From JBMNHG01 sp045627705 (GTDB taxonomy: Bacteria > Verrucomicrobiota > Kiritimatiellia > RFP12 > JBMNHG01): a stretch of DNA of 30,239 bases. Below are positions 23,319-30,239 of this stretch, piece after piece (position 1 is the stretch's first letter; every line of letters starts with the position of its first letter). Below the pieces are notes generated by a model. It made no database searches. It was not told where the DNA came from and saw nothing but the letters and a program-made list of their open reading frames with translations. The stretch lies in assembly GCA_045627705.1 (NCBI GenBank), contig JAZQOE010000056.1, positions 1 to 30,239 of the forward strand. Reading direction: 5' to 3'. A program made the translations under genes and the position numbers.

Positions 23319-24230
23319 ATGCCAGCACCATCTCGTCCACTTCGATTCCTCGATCCCGAAACGCTGCGCTCGCTGCGTTCGATAGAGCTGCGTTCCCGCC
23401 TCCTCGTCGAAGGCATGTACGCATCACGCCACCGCTGCCCGGCATACGGCTTCAGCGTCGAGTTCAAGGACTACCGCGAATACGCCCGTGGCGATGAGCC
23501 ACGCTCGATCGACTGGAAGCTTCTCGCGCGCACGGAACGCCTGTATGTCCGCCGATTCGAGATGGAATCGGACATGCGTGTCATCACCGCGCTCGACGTT
23601 TCCGCCTCGATGGGCTACAAGTCGCCCAACACCATGCGTCTCACGAAATTCGAGTTCGGATGCTATCTCGCCTCCGCGCTCGCCTACCTCGCCGCGCGCC
23701 AGCAGGACGCCGCAGGGCTTGTCGCCTTCGACGAGGACTTCCGCACTTTCATCCCGCCACGCCAGGGACAGCGCCACCTCTACGCGCTTCTTTCGGGCAT
23801 GGCGAATCTCGAGCCCGCCGGGAAAACCGACCTTCCCGCCGTTCTCCGCAAACTAGCGCTCCGTCTCGACTCCCGCGGCATGGTCGTGTTGATCAGCGAT
23901 TTCCATGGTCCCGAAGAGCGCGTCGCGGACGGCATCCGCCAACTTTCGGCGCGCGGCCACGACGTGATAGTCTTCCACATCCTCGATACCGACGAAGAGG
24001 AATTCCCCTTTCAGGCGCTCACACGCTTCCGCGACCTTGAAACGGGCGACGAAGTAATGTGCGACCCGCTTCGCCAGGGCAAGCAGTACCGCAAGAAGGT
24101 CGCCGACTTCCGCGCCGCGATCCGCTCCGCCTGCCTCTCCGCTGGTGCTGACTACCTCCCGCTCACCACTTCCGCCCACATCGAAACCGTCCTCCGCGAC
24201 TACCTCCTCTACCGTCGCCAATTCGCCTAG
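23319..24230 (+). CDS. DUF58 domain protein, VWA-like (MoxR partner)
   Basis: The 303-residue protein carries the DUF58 signature YREYARGDEPRSIDWKLLART (near 50-70) and a VWA-like fold with MIDAS motif ALDVSASMG near residue 90. A second VWA-type core, GMVVLISDFHG, lies near 190. Such proteins are paired with MoxR ATPases and bind divalent metal at the MIDAS; their partners and targets are poorly known. No membrane helix is seen, so it is probably cytoplasmic. The gap to moxR is 68 bases and holds a GC-rich inverted repeat beginning with the AAAAAACGGCGCGCCG 16-mer. AAGG lies a few bases before the start. Confidence 0.93.
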   Translation: MPAPSRPLRFLDPETLRSLRSIELRSRLLVEGMYASRHRCPAYGFSVEFKDYREYARGDEPRSIDWKLLARTERLYVRRFEMESDMRVITALDVSASMGYKSPNTMRLTKFEFGCYLASALAYLAARQQDAAGLVAFDEDFRTFIPPRQGQRHLYALLSGMANLEPAGKTDLPAVLRKLALRLDSRGMVVLISDFHGPEERVADGIRQLSARGHDVIVFHILDTDEEEFPFQALTRFRDLETGDEVMCDPLRQGKQYRKKVADFRAAIRSACLSAGADYLPLTTSAHIETVLRDYLLYRRQFA

Positions 24231-24250
24231 GCTTCAATCACGAGTTTTGC

Positions 24251-24273
24251 GGTGGCAGCCCTTGTCTGCCACC
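24251..24273 (+). promoter_or_regulatory. Perfect hairpin directly before the BatA-like start codon
   Basis: GGTGGCAG (24251-24258) and CTGCCACC (24266-24273) pair over a seven-base loop, and the ATG follows immediately. It could modulate initiation, bind a protein, or be a dispersed REP-like element. No normal ribosome site is seen next to it. Confidence 0.6.
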
Positions 24274-26547
24274 ATGACAACCATGAATCTTCTCTTCCCT
24301 TCCATGCTTTTCGGCTTGCTCGGCCTCGCGATTCCGGTTGCGCTGCACCTGATCGCGCGCCATCGCTTTCCGATGCACGACTTTCCCAGCATCCGTCTGC
24401 TTGGACAGGAACGACGGAACAATGTCTTCGCGTGGAAGCTCGTCGATCCACTCCAGCTTATACTCCGTCTCGCAGTTCTGCTGATCGCGGTTCTCGCAAT
24501 GGCGCGCATCTTCATGCCTGGGATCGGCTCCCGCCCCGCCCCGCGCAATGTGATTGTCGCGCTCGACGCCTCCGCCAGCATGGGGCGCGCCGCGCCATCA
24601 GGCTCGAACCCCGATGACGCGACAGTATTCGACGTGGCAGTGCGCGAAGCCGCTGAATTGCTTCGCGATATCCCGCCCCCCGGACAAGCCACACTGCTCG
24701 TGGCTGGCGACGACCTGCGCGTGATGCGACATGTCGAGGACGACCCTGCGGCGCTCCGCAAGTTCCTCCGCGAGGTCCGTCCGTGCAGCGGCACGGGCGT
24801 CGGCATGGTGCGTGCCGTGGCCGAAGCCTGCGCCCTCCTGCGCGGACGCCATGAAGCGCATTCGCAAATCATCATTATCGGCGACGGCCATGCCTCCTCG
24901 TTTGAAACCCGCGCCGCAGCCGATATCGCGGAAATCGAATCCGCCCGCGCCGCGCTTGGCGACAGTCTTGAGATCCGTCTCCTCGATGTCTCCGGTTCAG
25001 ATTCCGACAACGTAGCAGTCGCATCCGCGAACCTGCGCGGCGGCACCGTCCGCATGGGCGGCGACGCCCATATCCTCGCCCGCGTCGAAAACCACGGAAC
25101 AAACGCGGTCCAAACGCAGCTTCGCCTCGACGTGCTCGGGCGCGAAGCCCCCGCGCTTCCGCCCGTTGAACTCACGCCAGGCGGTTCCGCCGTCATAGAC
25201 CTCGCGACGCCCGTAAGCCGTGCCGCGAGCGGTTTCGCGGATGTCTCGCTCCGTTCCGGCGACGCCTACCCCGCTGACGACCGCGTCATGCTGCCATTCC
25301 AGGTAACAGACCCCACACGCGTGCTGCTCGTTCATGACACCACGCCGCCGGAGTCTTCCGCATTCGACAAGCTTGGCTCCGCTTCGCCAGACGCCATTCA
25401 GGGCGGTGAAGAGGATTCGCGCATCGATGGCGCCCGCATCCTCCGTTTCGTACTCAATCCCGCCCGCGAGAGCGGAGGCGCGGCATCGACCGGCATCGAC
25501 ACTACGATGGTCACGCCCGAGGCATTCCAGACGCAGCCGCTAAGCAAATTCGATCTCGTCGTGCTATACGATGTCGATACACTCCCAGAAGCCGCGATCC
25601 AAGACCTTGAAGGTTTCGTGCGCCAGGGCAAATCGCTCCTCTGCTTCGCATCTGCGCAGTGCAACCCCGTCCGCTTCAACCGCAACTTCGCCACGCTTCT
25701 TCCTGCCGACATCGGCAACGAGCGCCCCATCAAGGCACCAATCGGCATCGATACATCCGCTCTCGCACACCCCGCCGTTTCGGTCTTTTCCGATCGCGGA
25801 CGCGGCGATCTCGGCTCCTTCCGCTTCCTAGCGATTCGCGATTTGACGCCTCGCGACGGCGCACAGACTGTCTTCAAGGCGGAAGACGGCGCACCGCTTA
25901 TGGTTGAGGGCGCACTCGATTTTGGGCGTGTCGCGGTATGCTCCTTCGGCCTTGAGCTCGACCGCGGCACAATCGCGCGTTCCCGCGCCTTCCCCGTGTT
26001 GATGTGGCGCATCATCGACGACCTTTCCGGACGACTCCGCGTGAAGTCCCCAGACGTGCTTGTTGCAGGACGCCCCGCAGTGCTCGATGCCGCCGAGCCC
26101 GCCTTCGCCTTCGAGACATCGCTCGAACTCGCAGATGCCTCGCCGACCCAGACAGTCCACCGCGCGATGGAAATCACGCCCGACCGCACAGTGCTCGTTA
26201 CGACAACACCCGAACCTCTCGAGGTCGGCGCCTACAGGCTGCGCAAGGCTACAGCCCTCGGCGACGAAGCCGCGGCCTGGGGATACAGCCGCGGCATCGT
26301 CGTGAACCCCGATCCACGTGAAAGCCTTACCTCCGCGATTGCTGATGCCGACCTCGCGGCGATATTCGGCGATGGAGCATCGCGCGTGTCGATTGAAGAC
26401 CGCGAAAACGGCGCGCCTCGCGGAGTCGAGCTTTATCTCCCGTTGCTGACGTTGCTCTTCGCCGCCTTCCTTGCCGAGGCAATCTGCAGCTGGTTCTTCA
26501 GCGCCAAGCGCGAAAAGGCCCGCCGCCAGAATTCAGCGATCGCGTGA
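24274..26547 (+). CDS. BatA-type membrane protein with VWA domain
   Basis: The 757-residue protein begins with a BatA N-terminal module: a hydrophobic helix (PSMLFGLLGLAIPVALHLI), a charged loop, then a second helix (LQLILRLAVLLIAVLAMARI, about 61-80). A VWA domain follows with MIDAS motif DASASMG near residue 95. The middle (about 350-600) resembles a class I glutaminase-like fold, with VLLVHDTTPP, LVVLYDVDTLPEAAIQDL and FVRQGKSLL. A final helix near 730-745 anchors the C-terminus. In this cluster it should be the membrane partner of MoxR and DUF58. The cellular role is unknown. The start at 24283 is an alternative that gives the more usual MNLLF opening. Confidence 0.88.
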   Translation: MTTMNLLFPSMLFGLLGLAIPVALHLIARHRFPMHDFPSIRLLGQERRNNVFAWKLVDPLQLILRLAVLLIAVLAMARIFMPGIGSRPAPRNVIVALDASASMGRAAPSGSNPDDATVFDVAVREAAELLRDIPPPGQATLLVAGDDLRVMRHVEDDPAALRKFLREVRPCSGTGVGMVRAVAEACALLRGRHEAHSQIIIIGDGHASSFETRAAADIAEIESARAALGDSLEIRLLDVSGSDSDNVAVASANLRGGTVRMGGDAHILARVENHGTNAVQTQLRLDVLGREAPALPPVELTPGGSAVIDLATPVSRAASGFADVSLRSGDAYPADDRVMLPFQVTDPTRVLLVHDTTPPESSAFDKLGSASPDAIQGGEEDSRIDGARILRFVLNPARESGGAASTGIDTTMVTPEAFQTQPLSKFDLVVLYDVDTLPEAAIQDLEGFVRQGKSLLCFASAQCNPVRFNRNFATLLPADIGNERPIKAPIGIDTSALAHPAVSVFSDRGRGDLGSFRFLAIRDLTPRDGAQTVFKAEDGAPLMVEGALDFGRVAVCSFGLELDRGTIARSRAFPVLMWRIIDDLSGRLRVKSPDVLVAGRPAVLDAAEPAFAFETSLELADASPTQTVHRAMEITPDRTVLVTTTPEPLEVGAYRLRKATALGDEAAAWGYSRGIVVNPDPRESLTSAIADADLAAIFGDGASRVSIEDRENGAPRGVELYLPLLTLLFAAFLAEAICSWFFSAKREKARRQNSAIA

Positions 26548-26594
26548 TTTCCCCACGAAGCGCAAGACAGCGCCTCCGGCATGTCCCATTTGCC

Positions 26595-26640
26595 TTGCAA
26601 ATATCCCCGCAAACAATTACGATTCAAGCACTGCTTGAAT
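26595..26640 (+). promoter_or_regulatory. Promoter with overlapping operator-like palindrome upstream of the glycosidase
   Basis: TTGCAA (26595-26600), 17 bases, TACGAT (26618-26623) form a plausible sigma-70 promoter. The palindrome ATTCAAGCA C TGCTTGAAT (26622-26640) has nine-base perfect arms and overlaps the -10 end and start point, the usual place for a repressor site. The regulator is not identified. Confidence 0.6.
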
Positions 26641-26669
26641 GGTTCAGCAACCCGATACGGAGACGATAC

Positions 26670-29600
26670 ATGAAATTCATGCCGGTAGTTTTCACGACAA
26701 CACTCGCCGCAGTATCAGCGGCCCTTGCCGTTACATTTGACGAGGGCGATCATCTTCTCGCCGCCGATGGCGACACCCCGCTCTGGAGCGTAAAGGGCAC
26801 CGCCTATTCCGCCGATGTCTCCGCAGATGGATCGCTTTCGCTTTCCGCCGGCAAAGGCATGCTCCTGAAATCGCTGATGGCAATGCGCGGCCACGAGCGC
26901 ATGACGCTCGGCAACATCTCGCGCGATGGCGACTCCCTCACACTCCTCGAAGGCAAGCCGACGGAAGGCCTGGACGCACTCGACGACCTCGGTGGCGACG
27001 CCCCGGCACCCGCCGCGAACACCCCCGGCGTGAAGCTCACCTTCAAGGACGGCTCAATCGATGTCGAACCGTTGGGCGGCGCCAGCACGCAGTTCATGCT
27101 CTGCTTCGGAATCGGCGATGACGCCATCGGCGTGAGCAACATTCTCATGAACATCGAAGACGCCCTTCCCACCACCCGCTTCGCCGAAGGCCACATCTTC
27201 TCGTTCTACGAGCGCATCGGCAATTGCTGGCCGGACGTCGCGCTTCTCGGCGCCGATGGCGCAAGTTGCACCCTCCACGGCATCGACGGCATCAGGCCGG
27301 TCAGGGATTTCCGCATCTTCCCGCAGGAAGTCGCCGACGCGCTTCCAAACGGCCTCGCCGCAATCAACATCAACAAGGACAGCAAGCCATTCGCCATTGA
27401 CCTCGCCGCCGCTCCCGCGAAGGCCGTCTTGCGTTCCCCTGTCCCAGCCTGCTCCGCGCGCCCGATCCACACCTATGGTCTATATCCCGCCAATGAACCC
27501 GCGCGATTCATCCTGCAGTTCCCACAGGATGCACCGTCTGGCAAGTACCGCCTCGAATGGTCGATGGTCGATCACATCCAGCGTCCGCTAGGAACAGGTT
27601 CAACGACCTTCGAACTTGATGGCTCGTCGAATGATGTCACTGTCGATCTCGTCCCGGCAGATGCCGATCCCGGCTATGTCTATGCCCAGGCATGGCTCTC
27701 CCTCGACGGCAAGCCTTCCGCCCGCCGCTACATGAACTTCGAGTTCGGCCGCTGCAATTTCGAAAACGACCTCCTCGACAAGTTCCCGCCGTGGGACATC
27801 AACGGCGAAGTCTATCTGATGAACCTCCTCGGCTTCCGCGGCATCCGTCTCCAGGCCAGTCTGCCAAGCATCTGGCTCGAATTCCGCGACAAGGACAATC
27901 CAGAGACTATCGACTGGGCCGCATTCAAGTCGAAGTGGCAGGATCTCCTCGCCTATTGCGACATGGGTTCGATCAAACGCCCGATGATGATCATGGAAGG
28001 CCCCGGCGCCGGTGACCTCGAGAAATACTTCAAGGAAACATACGGCAAGGATAACCCGGAAGCCGCTACGGCAGACGCTACACCCGATATCGACCTCGAC
28101 GGCGATGCCGCAAAGGCCGACCCCGACAAGGTCTGGAGGGACAAGCAGTCCGAAGTCATGTCGCGCTGGTATCGCGAATTCGGCGCCGCCGCCCAGGAAC
28201 TCGACCTCCTCTGGTGGGAGCCTTGGAACGAGCCCGACCTCCAGATGCCCCACGAAAAGTACATCGATACCATCCTCAAGCCGATTTACGACAACTTCAA
28301 GGCCGGCGGCCCCAAGATCAACTTCCTCGGCGGCAGCTGCTGCGGGCTCGAAAAGCAGCCCTGGGTGGACCGTCTCTTCCAGCTCGACGAAGAAGGCCGC
28401 CACTTCGACGGCATCTCCTTCCACCCCTACACCGGCGTCGGCTTCCAGCGCATCTACCGCATGCATCTCGACAAGTGGTGGAAACTCTACGCCGCCCACA
28501 ATGACGATCCGAAGCAGGGCATCTTCATGACCGAGGCCGCCAACCATCGCGGCTGGGGCTACAATATCTACACCTACGACCGCTTCGGCGGACGCCGCGA
28601 AAGCCATGCCCACACCGGCCTCCACATGATGCTCAACGCCGAGGCATTCGGCATTCCTCGTCAGAAGGTTTATATCTTCTACGCCTGCGAACACGGCTAC
28701 AACGACTTCTTCCTCGTGCGCCGCGATAGCCCGACGCCCTCCGCGATCGCCTTCCAGGTCATGAATGCGGCGCTCGGCGAATCGGTCTTTGAAAAAGAGA
28801 TTCCGCTCCCCGGCCACGACCACTTCTTCCAGCGCTTCCGCGGCGATGGCCGTACAGTCGCCGCCATGTTCACCGCCGGTGACACCATTACCGTCAAAGT
28901 CGCGACCGATGCCGACTCTCTCACCCTCACCGACTGCATGGGCGTGAAGAAGACCCTCAAGCCCGCCAAGGGTATCGTCGAAGTGACCTTCGACAACTTC
29001 CCCGTTTTCCTCACAGCCCCCGATGGCGCGAAACTCGACCCCATCTACGACGGCCTAGAAGTCAAGCCCAACATCGCGCTCAACGCGCTTGGCGCCAAGG
29101 CCTCGACCGAAGTCGCGAAGGATCCAGGCAGCCCCGAAATCGACGTGATCCTCGATGGCGATTGGTCGGGCTTCATCGGCGGTTGCTGGAACGAGCATCC
29201 CGATGGCGCGGGTCCTGACGGCGCGGGTGTCTTCCCCGACACATTCGAAATCGCCCTCCCTGAAGCGAAGGTGATTGATTCCGTCACCATCTACCACAAT
29301 TACGGCGCGTGGGAGCGCACGCTGCGTGACTTCGACATCGAAGCCCGTGTGAACGACACGTGGAAGAAGGTCGCGGAAATGCGCGGCAACTTCTATGCCG
29401 AGGTCACCACCCACGACTTCCCGGCCGTCAAGACCGACTGCGTGCGCCTTGTGGTTACGGGCGTCAATCGCTGCCTCTTCGAGACGATCCCGTGGATCAA
29501 GGAGCAGACGTCGCTTCGCGCGATCGAGGTGCATTCCGTGGCCGAGCGTCCTGCGCAGGCCTTCTTTGTGGATCCAGTGCTCGACAAGCCGGAAGTCGCA

Positions 29601-29864
29601 AATGGCGGAACGCTCGAGCTTGAATATCGCCTTGTGAATGCGACTGCAAAGGCGGTCAAGGGCGAAATCGCCTTCACGCTTCCCGAAGGTTGGAGCGCCG
29701 AACCTGTCGCGGTCGAGATTCCCGCAAATGGTGACAAGACCGTCAAGGCATCGTTCACCGTTGGCGGCAATGGCGGACGCGCCACAGTCGTCGCCGGACT
29801 CAACGATGCCACTGGCAACCTCGTTTCGAGCGACTACGACGTTCGCATCGTCGAAGTCAAGTAA
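26670..29864 (+). CDS. Secreted multi-domain glycoside hydrolase-like protein (clan GH-A-like) with discoidin-like domain
   Basis: The 1064-residue protein starts with a signal peptide (MKFMPVVFTTTLAAVSAALA). A beta-rich N-terminal region leads to a TIM barrel of clan GH-A type (about 370-700) with WWEPWNEPD, where Glu521 is the likely acid/base, and MTEAANHRG, where Glu622 is the likely nucleophile, about 100 residues apart as expected. A discoidin (F5/8 type C)-like domain follows (about 800-960: IALNALGAKAS, SVTIYHNYGAWERTLRDFDI), then a C-terminal Ig-like domain of NEW3 type (about 970-1064). I cannot assign a CAZy family. A role in polysaccharide breakdown outside the cytoplasm is inferred. 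GGAG lies seven bases before the ATG. An operator-like palindrome upstream suggests substrate-controlled expression. Confidence 0.82.
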   Translation: MKFMPVVFTTTLAAVSAALAVTFDEGDHLLAADGDTPLWSVKGTAYSADVSADGSLSLSAGKGMLLKSLMAMRGHERMTLGNISRDGDSLTLLEGKPTEGLDALDDLGGDAPAPAANTPGVKLTFKDGSIDVEPLGGASTQFMLCFGIGDDAIGVSNILMNIEDALPTTRFAEGHIFSFYERIGNCWPDVALLGADGASCTLHGIDGIRPVRDFRIFPQEVADALPNGLAAININKDSKPFAIDLAAAPAKAVLRSPVPACSARPIHTYGLYPANEPARFILQFPQDAPSGKYRLEWSMVDHIQRPLGTGSTTFELDGSSNDVTVDLVPADADPGYVYAQAWLSLDGKPSARRYMNFEFGRCNFENDLLDKFPPWDINGEVYLMNLLGFRGIRLQASLPSIWLEFRDKDNPETIDWAAFKSKWQDLLAYCDMGSIKRPMMIMEGPGAGDLEKYFKETYGKDNPEAATADATPDIDLDGDAAKADPDKVWRDKQSEVMSRWYREFGAAAQELDLLWWEPWNEPDLQMPHEKYIDTILKPIYDNFKAGGPKINFLGGSCCGLEKQPWVDRLFQLDEEGRHFDGISFHPYTGVGFQRIYRMHLDKWWKLYAAHNDDPKQGIFMTEAANHRGWGYNIYTYDRFGGRRESHAHTGLHMMLNAEAFGIPRQKVYIFYACEHGYNDFFLVRRDSPTPSAIAFQVMNAALGESVFEKEIPLPGHDHFFQRFRGDGRTVAAMFTAGDTITVKVATDADSLTLTDCMGVKKTLKPAKGIVEVTFDNFPVFLTAPDGAKLDPIYDGLEVKPNIALNALGAKASTEVAKDPGSPEIDVILDGDWSGFIGGCWNEHPDGAGPDGAGVFPDTFEIALPEAKVIDSVTIYHNYGAWERTLRDFDIEARVNDTWKKVAEMRGNFYAEVTTHDFPAVKTDCVRLVVTGVNRCLFETIPWIKEQTSLRAIEVHSVAERPAQAFFVDPVLDKPEVANGGTLELEYRLVNATAKAVKGEIAFTLPEGWSAEPVAVEIPANGDKTVKASFTVGGNGGRATVVAGLNDATGNLVSSDYDVRIVEVK

Positions 29865-29877
29865 TTGAAAACGATTG

Positions 29878-29918
29878 AGAATTCGCGATTCATGGTTTAT
29901 CCTATCGCGAATTCTTTT
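29878..29918 (+). terminator. Rho-independent terminator of the glycosidase gene
   Basis: AGAATTCGCGAT (29878-29889) pairs perfectly with ATCGCGAATTCT (29904-29915) over a 14-base loop, followed by TTTT in total. It ends two bases before tRNA-Arg begins. The T run is short, so efficiency is uncertain. Confidence 0.75.
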
Positions 29919-29919
29919 C

Positions 29920-29996
29920 GCCCCAGTAGCTCAGCTGGATAGAGCAGCGGATTTCTAATCCGCGGGTCGCAGGTCCGAATCCTGTCTGGGGCGCCA
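29920..29996 (+). tRNA. tRNA-Arg (anticodon TCT)
   Basis: Cloverleaf with acceptor GCCCCAG/CTGGGGC, discriminator G and encoded CCA. The anticodon stem GCGGA/TCCGC holds loop TTTCTAA, giving anticodon TCT (codons AGA/AGG). The T loop is TCCGAAT and not TTCGAAT, so position 55 is C where U is nearly universal. The T stem GCAGG/CCTGT includes a G-U pair. Confidence 0.95.
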
Positions 29997-30070
29997 TTCG
30001 GCGGTAGTGTACGATTCTTTCTGTAAATTCCTTTTGAGGCGCCATGGTGTAAAATCAAGTCGTCTCTACC

Positions 30071-30239
30071 ATGAAAAAGCAAATGACAACTTTCAATAGT
30101 ATCGCCAGCATTCTCTTTGCCTTGGCGGTTGCAGTCTTCCCTTGCGTCACGATGGCGCAGGATTCCGGCGGGATTGTCCGCGAGATAACGGTTCGCCACT
30201 TGGATGAGCTCCCCGCAGACCACGGCTATGTTCTCGCGC
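30071..30239 (+). CDS. 5' end of a secreted protein, possibly BamA-like (partial)
   Basis: The first 56 codons are present; the gene continues past the right edge. A signal peptide is clear: MKKQMTTF, a hydrophobic run SIASILFALAVAVFP, and cleavage likely after VTMAQ. The mature start reads VREITVRHLDELPADHGYVLA, which resembles the first strand and helix of a POTRA domain, as at the N-terminus of BamA, the outer-membrane protein insertion factor. So little sequence makes this a guess. TAAAAT at 30050-30055 may be a -10 box, giving a leader of about nine bases. No ribosome site is visible. Confidence 0.6.
   Translation, partial: MKKQMTTFNSIASILFALAVAVFPCVTMAQDSGGIVREITVRHLDELPADHGYVLA

Noticed and set aside
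22072..23445. Minus-strand open frame opposite moxR
   Set aside because: Same reasoning: a mirror frame of a conserved ATPase gene.
27600..28823. Minus-strand open frame opposite the glycosidase
   Set aside because: Opposite the catalytic domain with both glutamates; no sign of its own start or motifs.

Overview
The window looks like a chromosomal segment of a Gram-negative bacterium, most plausibly from the PVC superphylum (Lentisphaerota, Kiritimatiellota or Verrucomicrobiota). The reasons are a URO-D-like methyltransferase next to a ROK kinase, a MoxR/DUF58/BatA cluster, a eukaryote-like Ser/Thr kinase, an orphan pseudopilin, a large secreted glycosidase, and envelope genes that require an outer membrane. 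This placement is inferred from gene content, not from a search. No phage, plasmid, insertion sequence or CRISPR array was seen. Genes are densely packed, and no stretch above 300 bases lacks a feature.

Layout. 1-253: start of a minus-strand gene that may encode a ribbon-helix-helix protein, fronted by two tandem 29-bp repeats. 254-2504: URO-D-like protein and ROK kinase. 2548-3087: orphan pseudopilin of lower GC. 3205-8985: co-directional run of a coiled-coil secreted protein, rnc, a double alpha/beta hydrolase, an RsmC-like methyltransferase and recO, with overlaps at two junctions. 9003-13276 (minus): manA, a multi-CxxCxGxG zinc protein and a membrane Ser/Thr kinase, joined by a zero-gap junction and a GTG/TGA overlap. 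13371-13459 (minus): tRNA-Ser(CGA) with a terminator.

13593-26547 (plus): ruvB; an amidase fused to a sialidase-like propeller; a TSCPD protein; a PHP/amidohydrolase-like protein; a REP-like hairpin pair; an FAD oxidoreductase; a YdbH-like AsmA-type protein with a lipoprotein that appears to fuse YnbE and YdbL; then moxR, a DUF58 protein and a BatA-type VWA protein. 26670-29864: secreted clan GH-A-like glycosidase with its own promoter and operator-like palindrome. 29878-30239: terminator, tRNA-Arg(TCT), and the start of a secreted protein that may be BamA-like.

The theme is envelope building and carbohydrate handling. The observations most worth following are: (1) six near-identical 13-bp GGGG(N5)CCCC palindromes inside the hydrolase reading frame; (2) the YdbH plus YnbE-YdbL fusion, a compact form of a lipid-transport bridge; (3) the amidase-sialidase fusion with a possible internal translation start; (4) the kinase coupled to a zinc-cluster protein; (5) a REP-like pair whose stems differ by compensatory changes.
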